From Deltaproteobacteria bacterium Ga0077550 (GTDB lineage: Bacteria > Myxococcota_A > Polyangia > Nannocystales > Nannocystaceae): 52,980 nucleotides of DNA. Below the pieces are notes generated by a model, which did no database searches, was not told where the DNA came from, and worked only from the letters and a program-made list of their open reading frames with translations. The translations under genes and the position numbers were made by a program. The DNA lies in contig LNFB01000106.1 in the NCBI GenBank assembly GCA_001464385.1, forward strand, positions 1 to 52,980, in the 5' to 3' direction. Positions 8,143 through 16,394 of the stretch are shown here, one piece after another; position 1 is the stretch's first letter, and every line of letters begins with the position of its first letter.

Positions 8143-9207
8143 GATGTCCCGCGAGATCGATCCCACGTCCGGGCATCCGCACAGCGCCTGCGCCAGATCG
8201 AACTCCGCCGCCAACATCCCGAGCACCGCGTGCACGCCCTTCGCTCCGCCGGCGGCGAGGCCCCACAGGATCGGCCTGCCGAGCATCACCGCGTCCGCGC
8301 CCAGGGCGAGCGCCTTCATCACATCGGTGCCGCGACGCACACCGCCGTCCATCAGCAGCGCGCAGCGGCCCTCGACCGCGCGCGCGATCGGACCCAGCGC
8401 GTCGATCGACGCGCACACGCCGTCGAGCTGTCGACCACCGTGGTTCGACACGACGATCCCGTCGATGCCCTCGTCCGCGGCGCGCGTGGCATCGTCGACG
8501 CGCAGAATCCCCTTCAGCAGGATCGGCAGCCGCGTGCACCCGCGGAGCCACGCCAGATCGCGCCACGACAGCGCCGGGTCCACCAGGCGCAGGAACGTGG
8601 TCGCCAGGTCGCCGCCCTCGATCACCTGATCGGCGCGGACGTTCGGGGCCGCGAACGCGCTCGGCAGCGCGACGGGGTGGGCACCGTCGCGCTCGCGCAG
8701 GCCCAGCAGCGGCGCGTCGACGGTGACGACCAGCGCCTTCACGCCGGCGGCCTCGACCCGGCGGATGAGCTCCTCGCTCGCGCCGCGATCGCGATAGACG
8801 TAGAGCTGGAACCACAGCGCGCCCTCGGCCGCGCGCACGACGTCCTCGACCGGCGTCGTCGACAGGGTCGAGAGCACCATCGTGGTGCCGAACGCTGCGG
8901 CGCCGCGGGCCGTCGCGAGCTCGCCGTCGCGGTGGACCATGCGGTGCAACGCCGTCGGCGCCACCAGCCACGGGGCCGCGAGGGGCTGCCCCAGCACCGC
9001 CGTGCGCGCGCTGCGTTGCGCGACGTCGACGAGCACGTGCGGCGCGAGGCGGAGGCGATCGAAGGCATTGCGGTTGGCCGCGAGCGTCAGCTCGTCGGCC
9101 GCGCCCCCGGCGATGTAGTCGTGCACGACCGACTCGAGGTGGGGTCGCGCCGCCGCCTCGAGGCCCAGCAGGTTGAGGACGCCGTCGATCGTCGGGGTGC
9201 CCGGCAT
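8131..9207 (-). CDS. FMN-dependent alpha-hydroxy-acid oxidase/dehydrogenase
   Basis: A 358-aa soluble flavoenzyme of the glycolate oxidase / L-lactate dehydrogenase family, about the usual length. It oxidises 2-hydroxy acids to 2-oxo acids on FMN. The catalytic signature IVVSNHGGRQLDG places the base at His256 with Arg259. Lys232 (ILLKG), Asp287-Gly-Gly and the phosphate loop GADAVMLGRP (304-311) complete the TIM-barrel FMN site. The N-terminal APTALHRMVH matches the family PTA motif. The start ATG (MPGTPTIDG) is chosen because residues upstream are Pro/Ser-rich antisense-like sequence. Substrate (lactate, glycolate or a longer acid) cannot be told from the sequence. Confidence 0.92.
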   Translation of the reverse strand: MPGTPTIDGVLNLLGLEAAARPHLESVVHDYIAGGAADELTLAANRNAFDRLRLAPHVLVDVAQRSARTAVLGQPLAAPWLVAPTALHRMVHRDGELATARGAAAFGTTMVLSTLSTTPVEDVVRAAEGALWFQLYVYRDRGASEELIRRVEAAGVKALVVTVDAPLLGLRERDGAHPVALPSAFAAPNVRADQVIEGGDLATTFLRLVDPALSWRDLAWLRGCTRLPILLKGILRVDDATRAADEGIDGIVVSNHGGRQLDGVCASIDALGPIARAVEGRCALLMDGGVRRGTDVMKALALGADAVMLGRPILWGLAAGGAKGVHAVLGMLAAEFDLAQALCGCPDVGSISRDILAD

Positions 9208-9293
9208 GCTGCGAGCTTGCCGCCGGCCCCATGGCCGCGCAATTCGGCGCGCGATGGACCCCAGGGTCCTTGGCCGGTGCGCGCGTCCCCTGT

Positions 9294-9299
9294 TAGTGT
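9294..9299 (+). promoter_or_regulatory. -10-like TAGTGT of the Pro-rich envelope gene
   Basis: TAGTGT carries an upstream TG extension, and a weak TTGGCC (9270-9275) may act as -35. It lies 11 nt before the ATG at 9311 and 5 or 8 nt before two in-frame GTG codons. No Shine-Dalgarno is visible, so the transcript is predicted to be near-leaderless. Confidence 0.4.
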
Positions 9300-9310
9300 C
9301 CGACGTGGTG

Positions 9311-10438
9311 ATGCTTTGGGGTTCGCTGGCGCTCGCCAGTGTCATGGCCGGTCCGCCGAAGCTGCCGCCGATGCCGGGCCAAGGCGCGCCGGCGCCGGAT
9401 CCGGTGACGGCGAAGCTCCCGACGCAGCCGACGCCCGCGAAGCCGACCGCGACCGCGAAGCCGTCCGCGCCCGCGCCCGCCAAGCCGACCGCGCCGGCCC
9501 CCGACGCGTCGTCGACGCCCGCCGCGACCCCGGCCCCGTCGGCGACCACGACGACCGACGTGCCGCCGCCGACGTTCGTGCCGCCGAACGCCGAGCCCCC
9601 GCAGCCCGAGCCCGCCACGAACGGGCCGCCGCCCCGCGACGGCGCGGGCGCGTCGCCGCCGATGCGCGACGATCGTGGGCGCGACGATCGTGGGCGCGAC
9701 GACCGTGGGCGCGACGATCGCTCGCGCGGCGATCGCCTGCCGGGCGGCGACGACGACACGCCGGTCAAGAAGATGCCGCCGCCGCTGCGGCCCCCGTACA
9801 AGGGCATCGGCCTGTTCACCGGCGCGGGCGTGATGCTCGGCGTGGCGCTCGCCGAGCAGATCGCGTCGCACGTGATCGTCAAGCGCCGCTGCATCGAGCC
9901 CGCTGCCGAGCAGGCCGCGATGACCGATCCCTTCGACGACGACAGCGACGTCGAGGACGTCGGCAACGCGATCATCAAGTGCGTGCCCGGGGTGCTGCCC
10001 GTGATCGCGCTGCGCGTGAACTCGGATCTGGCCCTGGTCGCGATGATCGGCATGGCCACCGCGGGCGCGATCCTCCGCGCCGAGCGCATCGCCTACGACG
10101 ACGTGTTCGCCGGCCGGATGTCGAAGCGGATCCCCAAGCTGCGCGGCGCGGGCGTGGGGCTCATCGCCGTCGGCGCGGCCACGTGGCTCACGCTCGGCCC
10201 GGCGTCGTGGGGCGTGCTGGCCAAGTGCGACGACGCCAAGTGTGCCGGGCGGGCGCGCGCGATGGGCTTCACGACGCGCACGATCGGCGCGGCGCTGGTC
10301 GCCGCGGGCGCGGCGATGCTCGGCTTCTCGGAGTCGTACCGCCGCAAGCACGAGCACTTCAACCGCGAGCGCGCGCTGCTCTGGGCGCCGATGTTCGGGC
10401 GAGGGCTCGCGGGCGTGTCGGTGCAGCAGCGGTTCTAG
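9311..10438 (+). CDS. Pro-rich envelope protein with C-terminal membrane segments
   Basis: A 375-aa protein of unknown function. It begins with a short signal-like stretch (MLWGSLALASVMA), then ~110 residues of Pro/Ala/Thr-rich sequence (repeated PTAKPSAPAPAKPTAPAP-like text). A charged repeat of RDDRG units (from ~residue 119) follows. After KKMPPPLRPPYKG come hydrophobic segments (GIGLFTGAGVMLGVALAEQI, VLPVIALRVNSDLALVAMIG, GVGLIAVGAATWLTLG, TIGAALVAAGAAMLGF) that suggest membrane helices. The Pro-rich part would span the periplasm or cell wall. In-frame GTG codons at 9305 and 9308 are possible alternative starts. Confidence 0.75.
   Translation: MLWGSLALASVMAGPPKLPPMPGQGAPAPDPVTAKLPTQPTPAKPTATAKPSAPAPAKPTAPAPDASSTPAATPAPSATTTTDVPPPTFVPPNAEPPQPEPATNGPPPRDGAGASPPMRDDRGRDDRGRDDRGRDDRSRGDRLPGGDDDTPVKKMPPPLRPPYKGIGLFTGAGVMLGVALAEQIASHVIVKRRCIEPAAEQAAMTDPFDDDSDVEDVGNAIIKCVPGVLPVIALRVNSDLALVAMIGMATAGAILRAERIAYDDVFAGRMSKRIPKLRGAGVGLIAVGAATWLTLGPASWGVLAKCDDAKCAGRARAMGFTTRTIGAALVAAGAAMLGFSESYRRKHEHFNRERALLWAPMFGRGLAGVSVQQRF
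9664..9723 (+). repeat. 15-bp tandem repeat encoding RDDRG units
   Basis: Three near-identical units (gcgcgacgatcgtgg, one with a single change) and a diverged fourth run in frame. They encode alternating Arg and Asp residues, an electrostatically zippered, low-complexity linker in the Pro-rich envelope protein. Confidence 0.85.
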
Positions 10439-10452
10439 CGGAGCCCGACCGC

Positions 10453-10467
10453 GGCCCCATCGGGGCC
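10453..10467. terminator. Hairpin between convergent genes
   Basis: A GGCCCC stem, atc loop and GGGGCC stem fill most of the 30-bp gap between the Pro-rich gene and the convergent NUDIX gene. It may end transcription from both sides; there is no long T-run. Confidence 0.4.
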
Positions 10468-10468
10468 C

Positions 10469-11020
10469 TTACCGAGGCTGGCCCCGCAGCCGCCACCAGT
10501 GGAACGCCGCCATCACCAGCGCGTGATCGATCTTCCCCTCGAGCAGCAATCGATCGATGTCCTCGATCGCGACCAGCTCGATCGTCGTCTCCTCGTTGGC
10601 GTCGTTGGCGATCTCGGCGACGCATTCGCACCCCGTCGCGACGAACGAGTGGATGCGGTTGCTGAACAGCGCCGGGTTCGGGAACACCGAGCCGAGTTCC
10701 ATCACGTTGCCCGCGCGGTACCCGGTCTCCTCGAGGAGCTCGCGCGCCGCGGCGGCCGCGATGTCCTCGCCGTCGTCGACCATGCCGCCGGGGATCTCGA
10801 GCGTCTCGCAGCCCGCTCCCTGGCGGTACTGCCGGATCATCACGACCTCGCCCGCGGTCGTGATCGGGATGATGTTGGCCCAGTCGACGGACTCGATCCG
10901 GTAGAACGTGTGGGCCTGCCCCGTGTCCGCCCGCTGCCGGTGCAGCTCGGTGACCTCGAACACCCGGTAGTTCGCCAGTGGTCGCTCCGAGAGGGTTCGC
11001 CAGTTCGCCGGTCCGCTCAT
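10469..11020 (-). CDS. NUDIX hydrolase (ADP-ribose/sugar-nucleotide pyrophosphatase type)
   Basis: A 183-aa soluble hydrolase that should cleave a nucleoside diphosphate linked to another moiety. The Nudix box is complete: Gly79, Glu85 and Arg93-Glu94-Leu-Leu-Glu97-Glu98-Thr-Gly100 fit GX5EX7REUXEEXGU. The segment VVMIRQYRQGAGCETLEIPG upstream is typical of the ADP-ribose pyrophosphatase subgroup, where the YRQ...E.PGG residues shape the substrate pocket, so ADP-ribose or a sugar nucleotide is more likely than dNTPs. The ATG at 11020 is chosen from the family-like N-terminus MSGPANWRTLSERPLANYRV. Its promoter overlaps that of the divergent gene. Confidence 0.9.
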   Translation of the reverse strand: MSGPANWRTLSERPLANYRVFEVTELHRQRADTGQAHTFYRIESVDWANIIPITTAGEVVMIRQYRQGAGCETLEIPGGMVDDGEDIAAAAARELLEETGYRAGNVMELGSVFPNPALFSNRIHSFVATGCECVAEIANDANEETTIELVAIEDIDRLLLEGKIDHALVMAAFHWWRLRGQPR

Positions 11021-11022
11021 GT

Positions 11023-11042
11023 CCCGAGATGATAGTCTCGGG
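11023..11042. promoter_or_regulatory. Bidirectional leaderless promoter with operator-like palindrome
   Basis: The perfect inverted repeat CCCGAGA-tgatag-TCTCGGG fills most of the 28-bp gap between divergent start codons. TAGTCT on the plus strand (11033-11038) lies 10 nt before the ATG at 11049. TATCAT on the minus strand (11034-11029) lies 8 nt before the ATG at 11020. The two hexamers share two base pairs. Confidence 0.55.
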
Positions 11043-11048
11043 CGGTCC

Positions 11049-12188
<1,140 letters not shown>

Positions 12189-12192
12189 TCGG

Positions 12193-13080
<888 letters not shown>

Positions 13081-13102
13081 CGCCGAGGCGCGCGACGACG
13101 CG

Positions 13103-13957
13103 TCAGTTGACCACGCGCAGCAGCATCACCGGCACGACGCCCGAGACCTCGGCCGCGGTCCGCTCGACCCGGACCATCCCCGAGCGGGCGATGACGGCGG
13201 CCGCGCGCGGGTCGACGCCGAACAGCCGGATCTCGCCGCCGGCCTTCACCACGCGCACCATCTCGGCGAGGAACTTGGCGGTGCGGACCTCACCCTCGAT
13301 GCGGTCGAAGTAGTAGAAGACGCTCCAGTTGGAGCACGCCGCGTCGAAGGCTCGATCGGCCATGGGGATCCGATCGACGCTCGCCTGCACGAAGTGATCG
13401 TTGTGCTTGATGCCCGCCTTCTTGAAGGTGTCGGCGACCAGGTCGATCCCGTACGCGTCGACGCCGGAGTCGCGGAGCTCGCGGACGAAGGTGCCACCGC
13501 CCGCACCGGCATCGAGCACGCGCTTGTTCTTCCACGCGCCGAACTCCGTCGCCCACGTCGGCAGCGGCAGGTCCCGCGAGAGTCTGCGGACGCCGCCGTC
13601 GGTGAGGGCGAAGCCCGACGGCCCGTGCGAGGTCGCCTTCGCCGCCGGGTTCTTCGCCATCTGCTCGACGAGCGTCTCGACCTCGTGGCGCACTGCGGCC
13701 ATGCGCTGGGCCAGGCGCGCGCCCTTGCCGGTCTTCCCGATCGCGTCGCCGACGTAGGGGACGACGCCGAGCATGCTGAGGCCCGCGCCCCAGAGGTCGC
13801 CGCGGTGCAGCGCGAGGGCGGCGGCCGCGAGATCACTGGCGGGCGTGGGGTCGAACACCCCCGCGACGTCGAGGGCCGCCTCGGCGATGAGCCACTTCAG
13901 CTCGGCCTGCGCGGCGACGAGTCGCTCGGCGGCGACGGTGCGATCGAGGGTCGTCAT
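13103..13957 (-). CDS. Pretoxin-like helical domain fused to class I methyltransferase
   Basis: A 284-aa protein in two parts. Residues ~1-110 are helical and contain FDPTPASDLAAAALALHRGD followed by LWGAGLSMLGVVPYVGDAIG and KTGKGARLAQ. That layout resembles the pre-toxin (PT-TG-like) helices before the toxin domain in polymorphic toxins. Residues ~130-284 are a Rossmann methyltransferase: motif I VLDAGAGGGTF, acidic YGIDLVADTF, then DRAFDAACSNWSVFYYFDRI and MVRVVKAGGEIRLFGVD. It would transfer a methyl group from S-adenosylmethionine; the acceptor is unknown. The ATG at 13957 is the likeliest start, just after a GC-rich hairpin. No immunity or secretion gene is adjacent. Confidence 0.8.
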   Translation of the reverse strand: MTTLDRTVAAERLVAAQAELKWLIAEAALDVAGVFDPTPASDLAAAALALHRGDLWGAGLSMLGVVPYVGDAIGKTGKGARLAQRMAAVRHEVETLVEQMAKNPAAKATSHGPSGFALTDGGVRRLSRDLPLPTWATEFGAWKNKRVLDAGAGGGTFVRELRDSGVDAYGIDLVADTFKKAGIKHNDHFVQASVDRIPMADRAFDAACSNWSVFYYFDRIEGEVRTAKFLAEMVRVVKAGGEIRLFGVDPRAAAVIARSGMVRVERTAAEVSGVVPVMLLRVVN

Positions 13958-13958
13958 G

Positions 13959-13976
13959 GCGGCGTGGAGACGCCGC
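13959..13976 (-). promoter_or_regulatory. Hairpin against the methyltransferase start codon
   Basis: A perfect 7-bp stem (gcggcgt, loop ggag, acgccgc) lies one base upstream of the ATG on the minus strand. It could mask the ribosome site in an mRNA leader; no -10-like element is obvious here. Confidence 0.3.
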
Positions 13977-14144
13977 GCGCACGTCCGCGCATCAACGAAA
14001 GCGACGTCGCCTCGACGATTGCGATCGCGGAGGTGCTGCGTTGTTGGGCGAGCGCACCGTCGGATCACGATCGCCGCAGCGTCGTGCCGACGATGCGACG
14101 TAGCCAACGCTCCCCGCACGCTCGCACCGGCGAGGCGACCGCCG

Positions 14145-14150
14145 TACGAT
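14145..14150 (+). promoter_or_regulatory. -10-like TACGAT before the unknown lipoprotein
   Basis: TACGAT ends exactly 7 nt before the ATG at 14158, with no Shine-Dalgarno between. If used, the first transcribed base falls on or beside the start codon. Confidence 0.45.
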
Positions 14151-14157
14151 CGCGACG

Positions 14158-15063
14158 ATGCGACGCCTCGCGCCCGTCCTGCTGACCTGCTGTGCAGTGG
14201 CCGAACGGCCGACACCGATGGCGCCGCGGCCGAGCCCACCGCAATCGATCGCGTGGGCCGACCTGCGCGCCGAGATCGACGCGCTCGTCTGCGTCGCCAC
14301 CGTCGAGGTCCCGGGGCAGGGCGGCGTGGACGCGCCCTTCTTCGGCGACCGCGAGCGCTGCGGCCTGCCGCCCGCGAGCACGCCGGTGCAGCGCGCCGTC
14401 GCAGGTGGCTACGCGGACGCCCGACCCACGCTCATCGCCCTGCGCCCCGACGGTGACGCGCTCCGCGACGCGCTCGCGCTGCCCGATCCCGCCGCGCGCC
14501 TCGGCGCGGTGCGGACCCTGTACGTGACGCCACGATTCCTCGGCGTGCTGCTGCCGCGGATCGCCGCGCAGCTCGCAGACCTCGGCCTCCCCTGCGCCGA
14601 CTGCCCGCCCGGCGAGCGCCCGCCGTCGCGCACGATCGCGTGGGACGCCCTGGCGCCCTACATCGCGGCGTACGTGTGGCCCGATCCCGTCGTCACGCCC
14701 GACGCGGCCGCCAGCGGCAAGACGCAGTACAGCCTGCACATCTGCTCGGGCAGGAACGGCGTCGCCACGCTCCCCGAGCCCGATCCGCAGATCCGCGTCG
14801 CGGCGTTCCTCGTCACGATCCACACGGACGCCGCGCACGAGCGCGCCAGGGAGGCCCTGCGCGCCCTCGTCGAGGACCCCGGCTTCACCGCGCTGGGCGA
14901 CGACGCGGCCCGCACGGCCTTCCTCCGCGCGCGGCTCGGGCCGAGCGTCGCCGGCGATCCGTCGCTGCGCCCCGCGCTCTGCGCGACGCTCGCCCGCTTC
15001 CGCGGGGACACGGGGATCTGGGTGAGCGAGTGCGATCCGAAGCGACCCGTCCGGCCGACGTGA
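14158..15063 (+). CDS. Predicted lipoprotein, unknown function
   Basis: A 301-aa protein with a short signal MRRLAPVLLTCC whose LLTC fits a lipobox, followed by a Pro-rich linker (RPTPMAPRPSPPQ). The mature part has two similar openings, SIAWADLRAEIDALVCVATV and TIAWDALAPYIAAYVWPDPV, about 130 residues apart, which suggests an internal duplication. Conserved Cys pairs (LPCADCP; HICSGRNG) may form disulfides. The late block RVAAFLVTIHTDAAHERARE looks like an alpha/beta strand-helix unit. I do not recognise a family. A near-leaderless promoter is predicted. Confidence 0.7.
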   Translation: MRRLAPVLLTCCAVAERPTPMAPRPSPPQSIAWADLRAEIDALVCVATVEVPGQGGVDAPFFGDRERCGLPPASTPVQRAVAGGYADARPTLIALRPDGDALRDALALPDPAARLGAVRTLYVTPRFLGVLLPRIAAQLADLGLPCADCPPGERPPSRTIAWDALAPYIAAYVWPDPVVTPDAAASGKTQYSLHICSGRNGVATLPEPDPQIRVAAFLVTIHTDAAHERAREALRALVEDPGFTALGDDAARTAFLRARLGPSVAGDPSLRPALCATLARFRGDTGIWVSECDPKRPVRPT

Positions 15064-15077
15064 GCGACCGTGCGGCG

Positions 15078-15968
15078 TCAGTCCGATCCTGGGTCGGCGT
15101 CGCCTTCCGTCACCGCGAGGATGTCCGCCGCGCTCCACGATCGTGCGTCGACGGCGAGCTCGCTGAGCAGCGCATCGAAGGCCGCGGCGCCCTCGACCGT
15201 CGCGGTCTGCCGCCACTCACTCGACAGCGCAAGGCGGCCGCGCAGGGCCGCGGTCAGCAGATCGATCCACGTCGGCGGGCTGAAGGTGAAGTTCAGCGAG
15301 AGCGCGTCGGTCTCGGCACGGGTGGCGTGCCACATGCCGCGCGGCACGAACAGGATCGAGCCGGGCTGCAGGACGATCTCGACCCGGTCCTCGGGCATCT
15401 GCGCGGGCATCGGCAGCCGCGCGTACGACTGCAGCTCGGCGTCGACGGCCAGGCCCATCGTGTGGCGCGTCATCGGCCGCTCGACGTGGGCATTGGGCGC
15501 GAGCCACCATGTCTTGGTGCCCTCGAGCTGGACCACGACGTTGACGTTCTGATCGAAGTGCGACGCGGTGCCCTTGCCGGCAGGCGACGCGTAGAGCAGA
15601 CACCGCTGGTGGGTCAGCGCGCTGAAGCCGAGCTCGATCCGGATCGCGTCCAGCCACGGGACCAGCTCGGGTGCATGACGCTGGGCCTCGTCGAACAGCA
15701 GGCCCATCCCCGCGGCGAACATCTTCGCCGCGTCGCGCGGGGACGCGGTGACGGACGCCGCCTCGTCCGCGACGCCCGGCAGGTGGACGTCGACGGGATC
15801 CGGCCAGGCGCCGAGGAGCGCCTCGAGGGACGACAACCGCCCGATCGCGCGGAACTCCGCGCGTGAGCCCTCGACGCCATGGACCACGAACGCCTCCTCT
15901 CGGCGAACGCTCTCGATGAGGCTGGGCAGCGAATGCGGGTGGATCAACGCGGCGAGGCCGGGGCGCAT
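15078..15968 (-). CDS. JmjC / cupin-4 family 2-oxoglutarate-dependent oxygenase
   Basis: A 296-aa protein of the JmjC cupin-4 group, which includes bacterial ribosomal-protein hydroxylases. The iron triad is visible as His137-x-Asp139 (TASHFDQN) and the distal His214 (PRGMWHATR). The double-stranded beta-helix runs from NVVVQLEGTKTWWLAPNAHV to LFVPRGMWHATRAETDALSL, and the early GFSALTHQRCLLYASPAGKG is typical of the family. It should use Fe(II), O2 and 2-oxoglutarate to hydroxylate a protein side chain; the substrate is not shown. The ATG at 15968 has GAGG about 5 nt upstream. The C-terminal ~70 residues are helical, as in ribosomal oxygenases, which dimerise there. Confidence 0.88.
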   Translation of the reverse strand: MRPGLAALIHPHSLPSLIESVRREEAFVVHGVEGSRAEFRAIGRLSSLEALLGAWPDPVDVHLPGVADEAASVTASPRDAAKMFAAGMGLLFDEAQRHAPELVPWLDAIRIELGFSALTHQRCLLYASPAGKGTASHFDQNVNVVVQLEGTKTWWLAPNAHVERPMTRHTMGLAVDAELQSYARLPMPAQMPEDRVEIVLQPGSILFVPRGMWHATRAETDALSLNFTFSPPTWIDLLTAALRGRLALSSEWRQTATVEGAAAFDALLSELAVDARSWSAADILAVTEGDADPGSD

Positions 15969-16029
15969 GCCTCGCGAACGTGTCACGTCCGCCGCCCTGC
16001 GCAAAGCCCCGCCCCTGCGGTGTGCAGGG

Positions 16030-16195
16030 TCAGTACTCGTACCCGCGCACGCCGACCCGCACCTCGACGAGCGCCCCGAAGTTCGTGGTCGGCTGCCCGG
16101 CCGCGCCCCCCGCCACGAACGCGTCCATGTACGGCGCGACGCCGATGCGGACGTTGGTCTTCTGCACGTCGAGGCCCTCTTGGCCGGTGGGGAAC
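16030..16195 (-). pseudogene. Orphan 3'-end copy of the downstream outer-membrane-protein gene
   Basis: This 166-bp segment matches 19425-19590 with only a handful of substitutions and no net indel. It corresponds to the last ~54 codons and the stop of the gene at 19425-20570, including the terminal GVRVRGYEY-type codons in the same orientation. At 16196 the similarity stops abruptly. With the other copy it brackets the 986-aa lipoprotein gene. The remaining parts of 15969-16394 hold no gene I can support, only a possible promoter and a small hairpin (16347-16362). Confidence 0.85.
16030..16195. repeat. 166-bp direct repeat, left copy
   Basis: The partner is at 19425-19590, 3,395 bp away, same orientation. 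The sharp edges and high identity point to a recent duplication or a capture event. No integrase, terminal inverted repeat or short target duplication is visible. Confidence 0.9.
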
Positions 16196-16294
16196 TGACG
16201 CGGTGACGCGCAAGGCCGCGACCTCGGGTCGGGATGCGCGGGTGCATGCGCCGGCGGGTCTCGGGAACCGACCGCGCGCCGAGGCGAGAAAGGA

Positions 16295-16322
16295 TTGAAC
16301 CAAGCGTGGCGCTCGGGACACT
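16295..16322 (+). promoter_or_regulatory. Possible promoter of the 986-aa lipoprotein
   Basis: TTGAAC (16295-16300), a 16-nt spacer and GACACT (16317-16322) lie ~72 bp before the start codon. This spacing implies an ordinary untranslated leader, unlike most first genes in the window. Confidence 0.3.
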
Positions 16323-16394
16323 GCCTCGCCGAGCACTCCGCCCGTGTGCCCGCCGACGGGCATCACCGCGGCCGGGTGCGGGAAGAACCACCCA

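Noticed and set aside
10453..10467. A riboswitch or other regulatory RNA between the Pro-rich and NUDIX genes.
   Set aside because: The gap is only 30 bp and holds a single hairpin; a terminator is the simpler reading.
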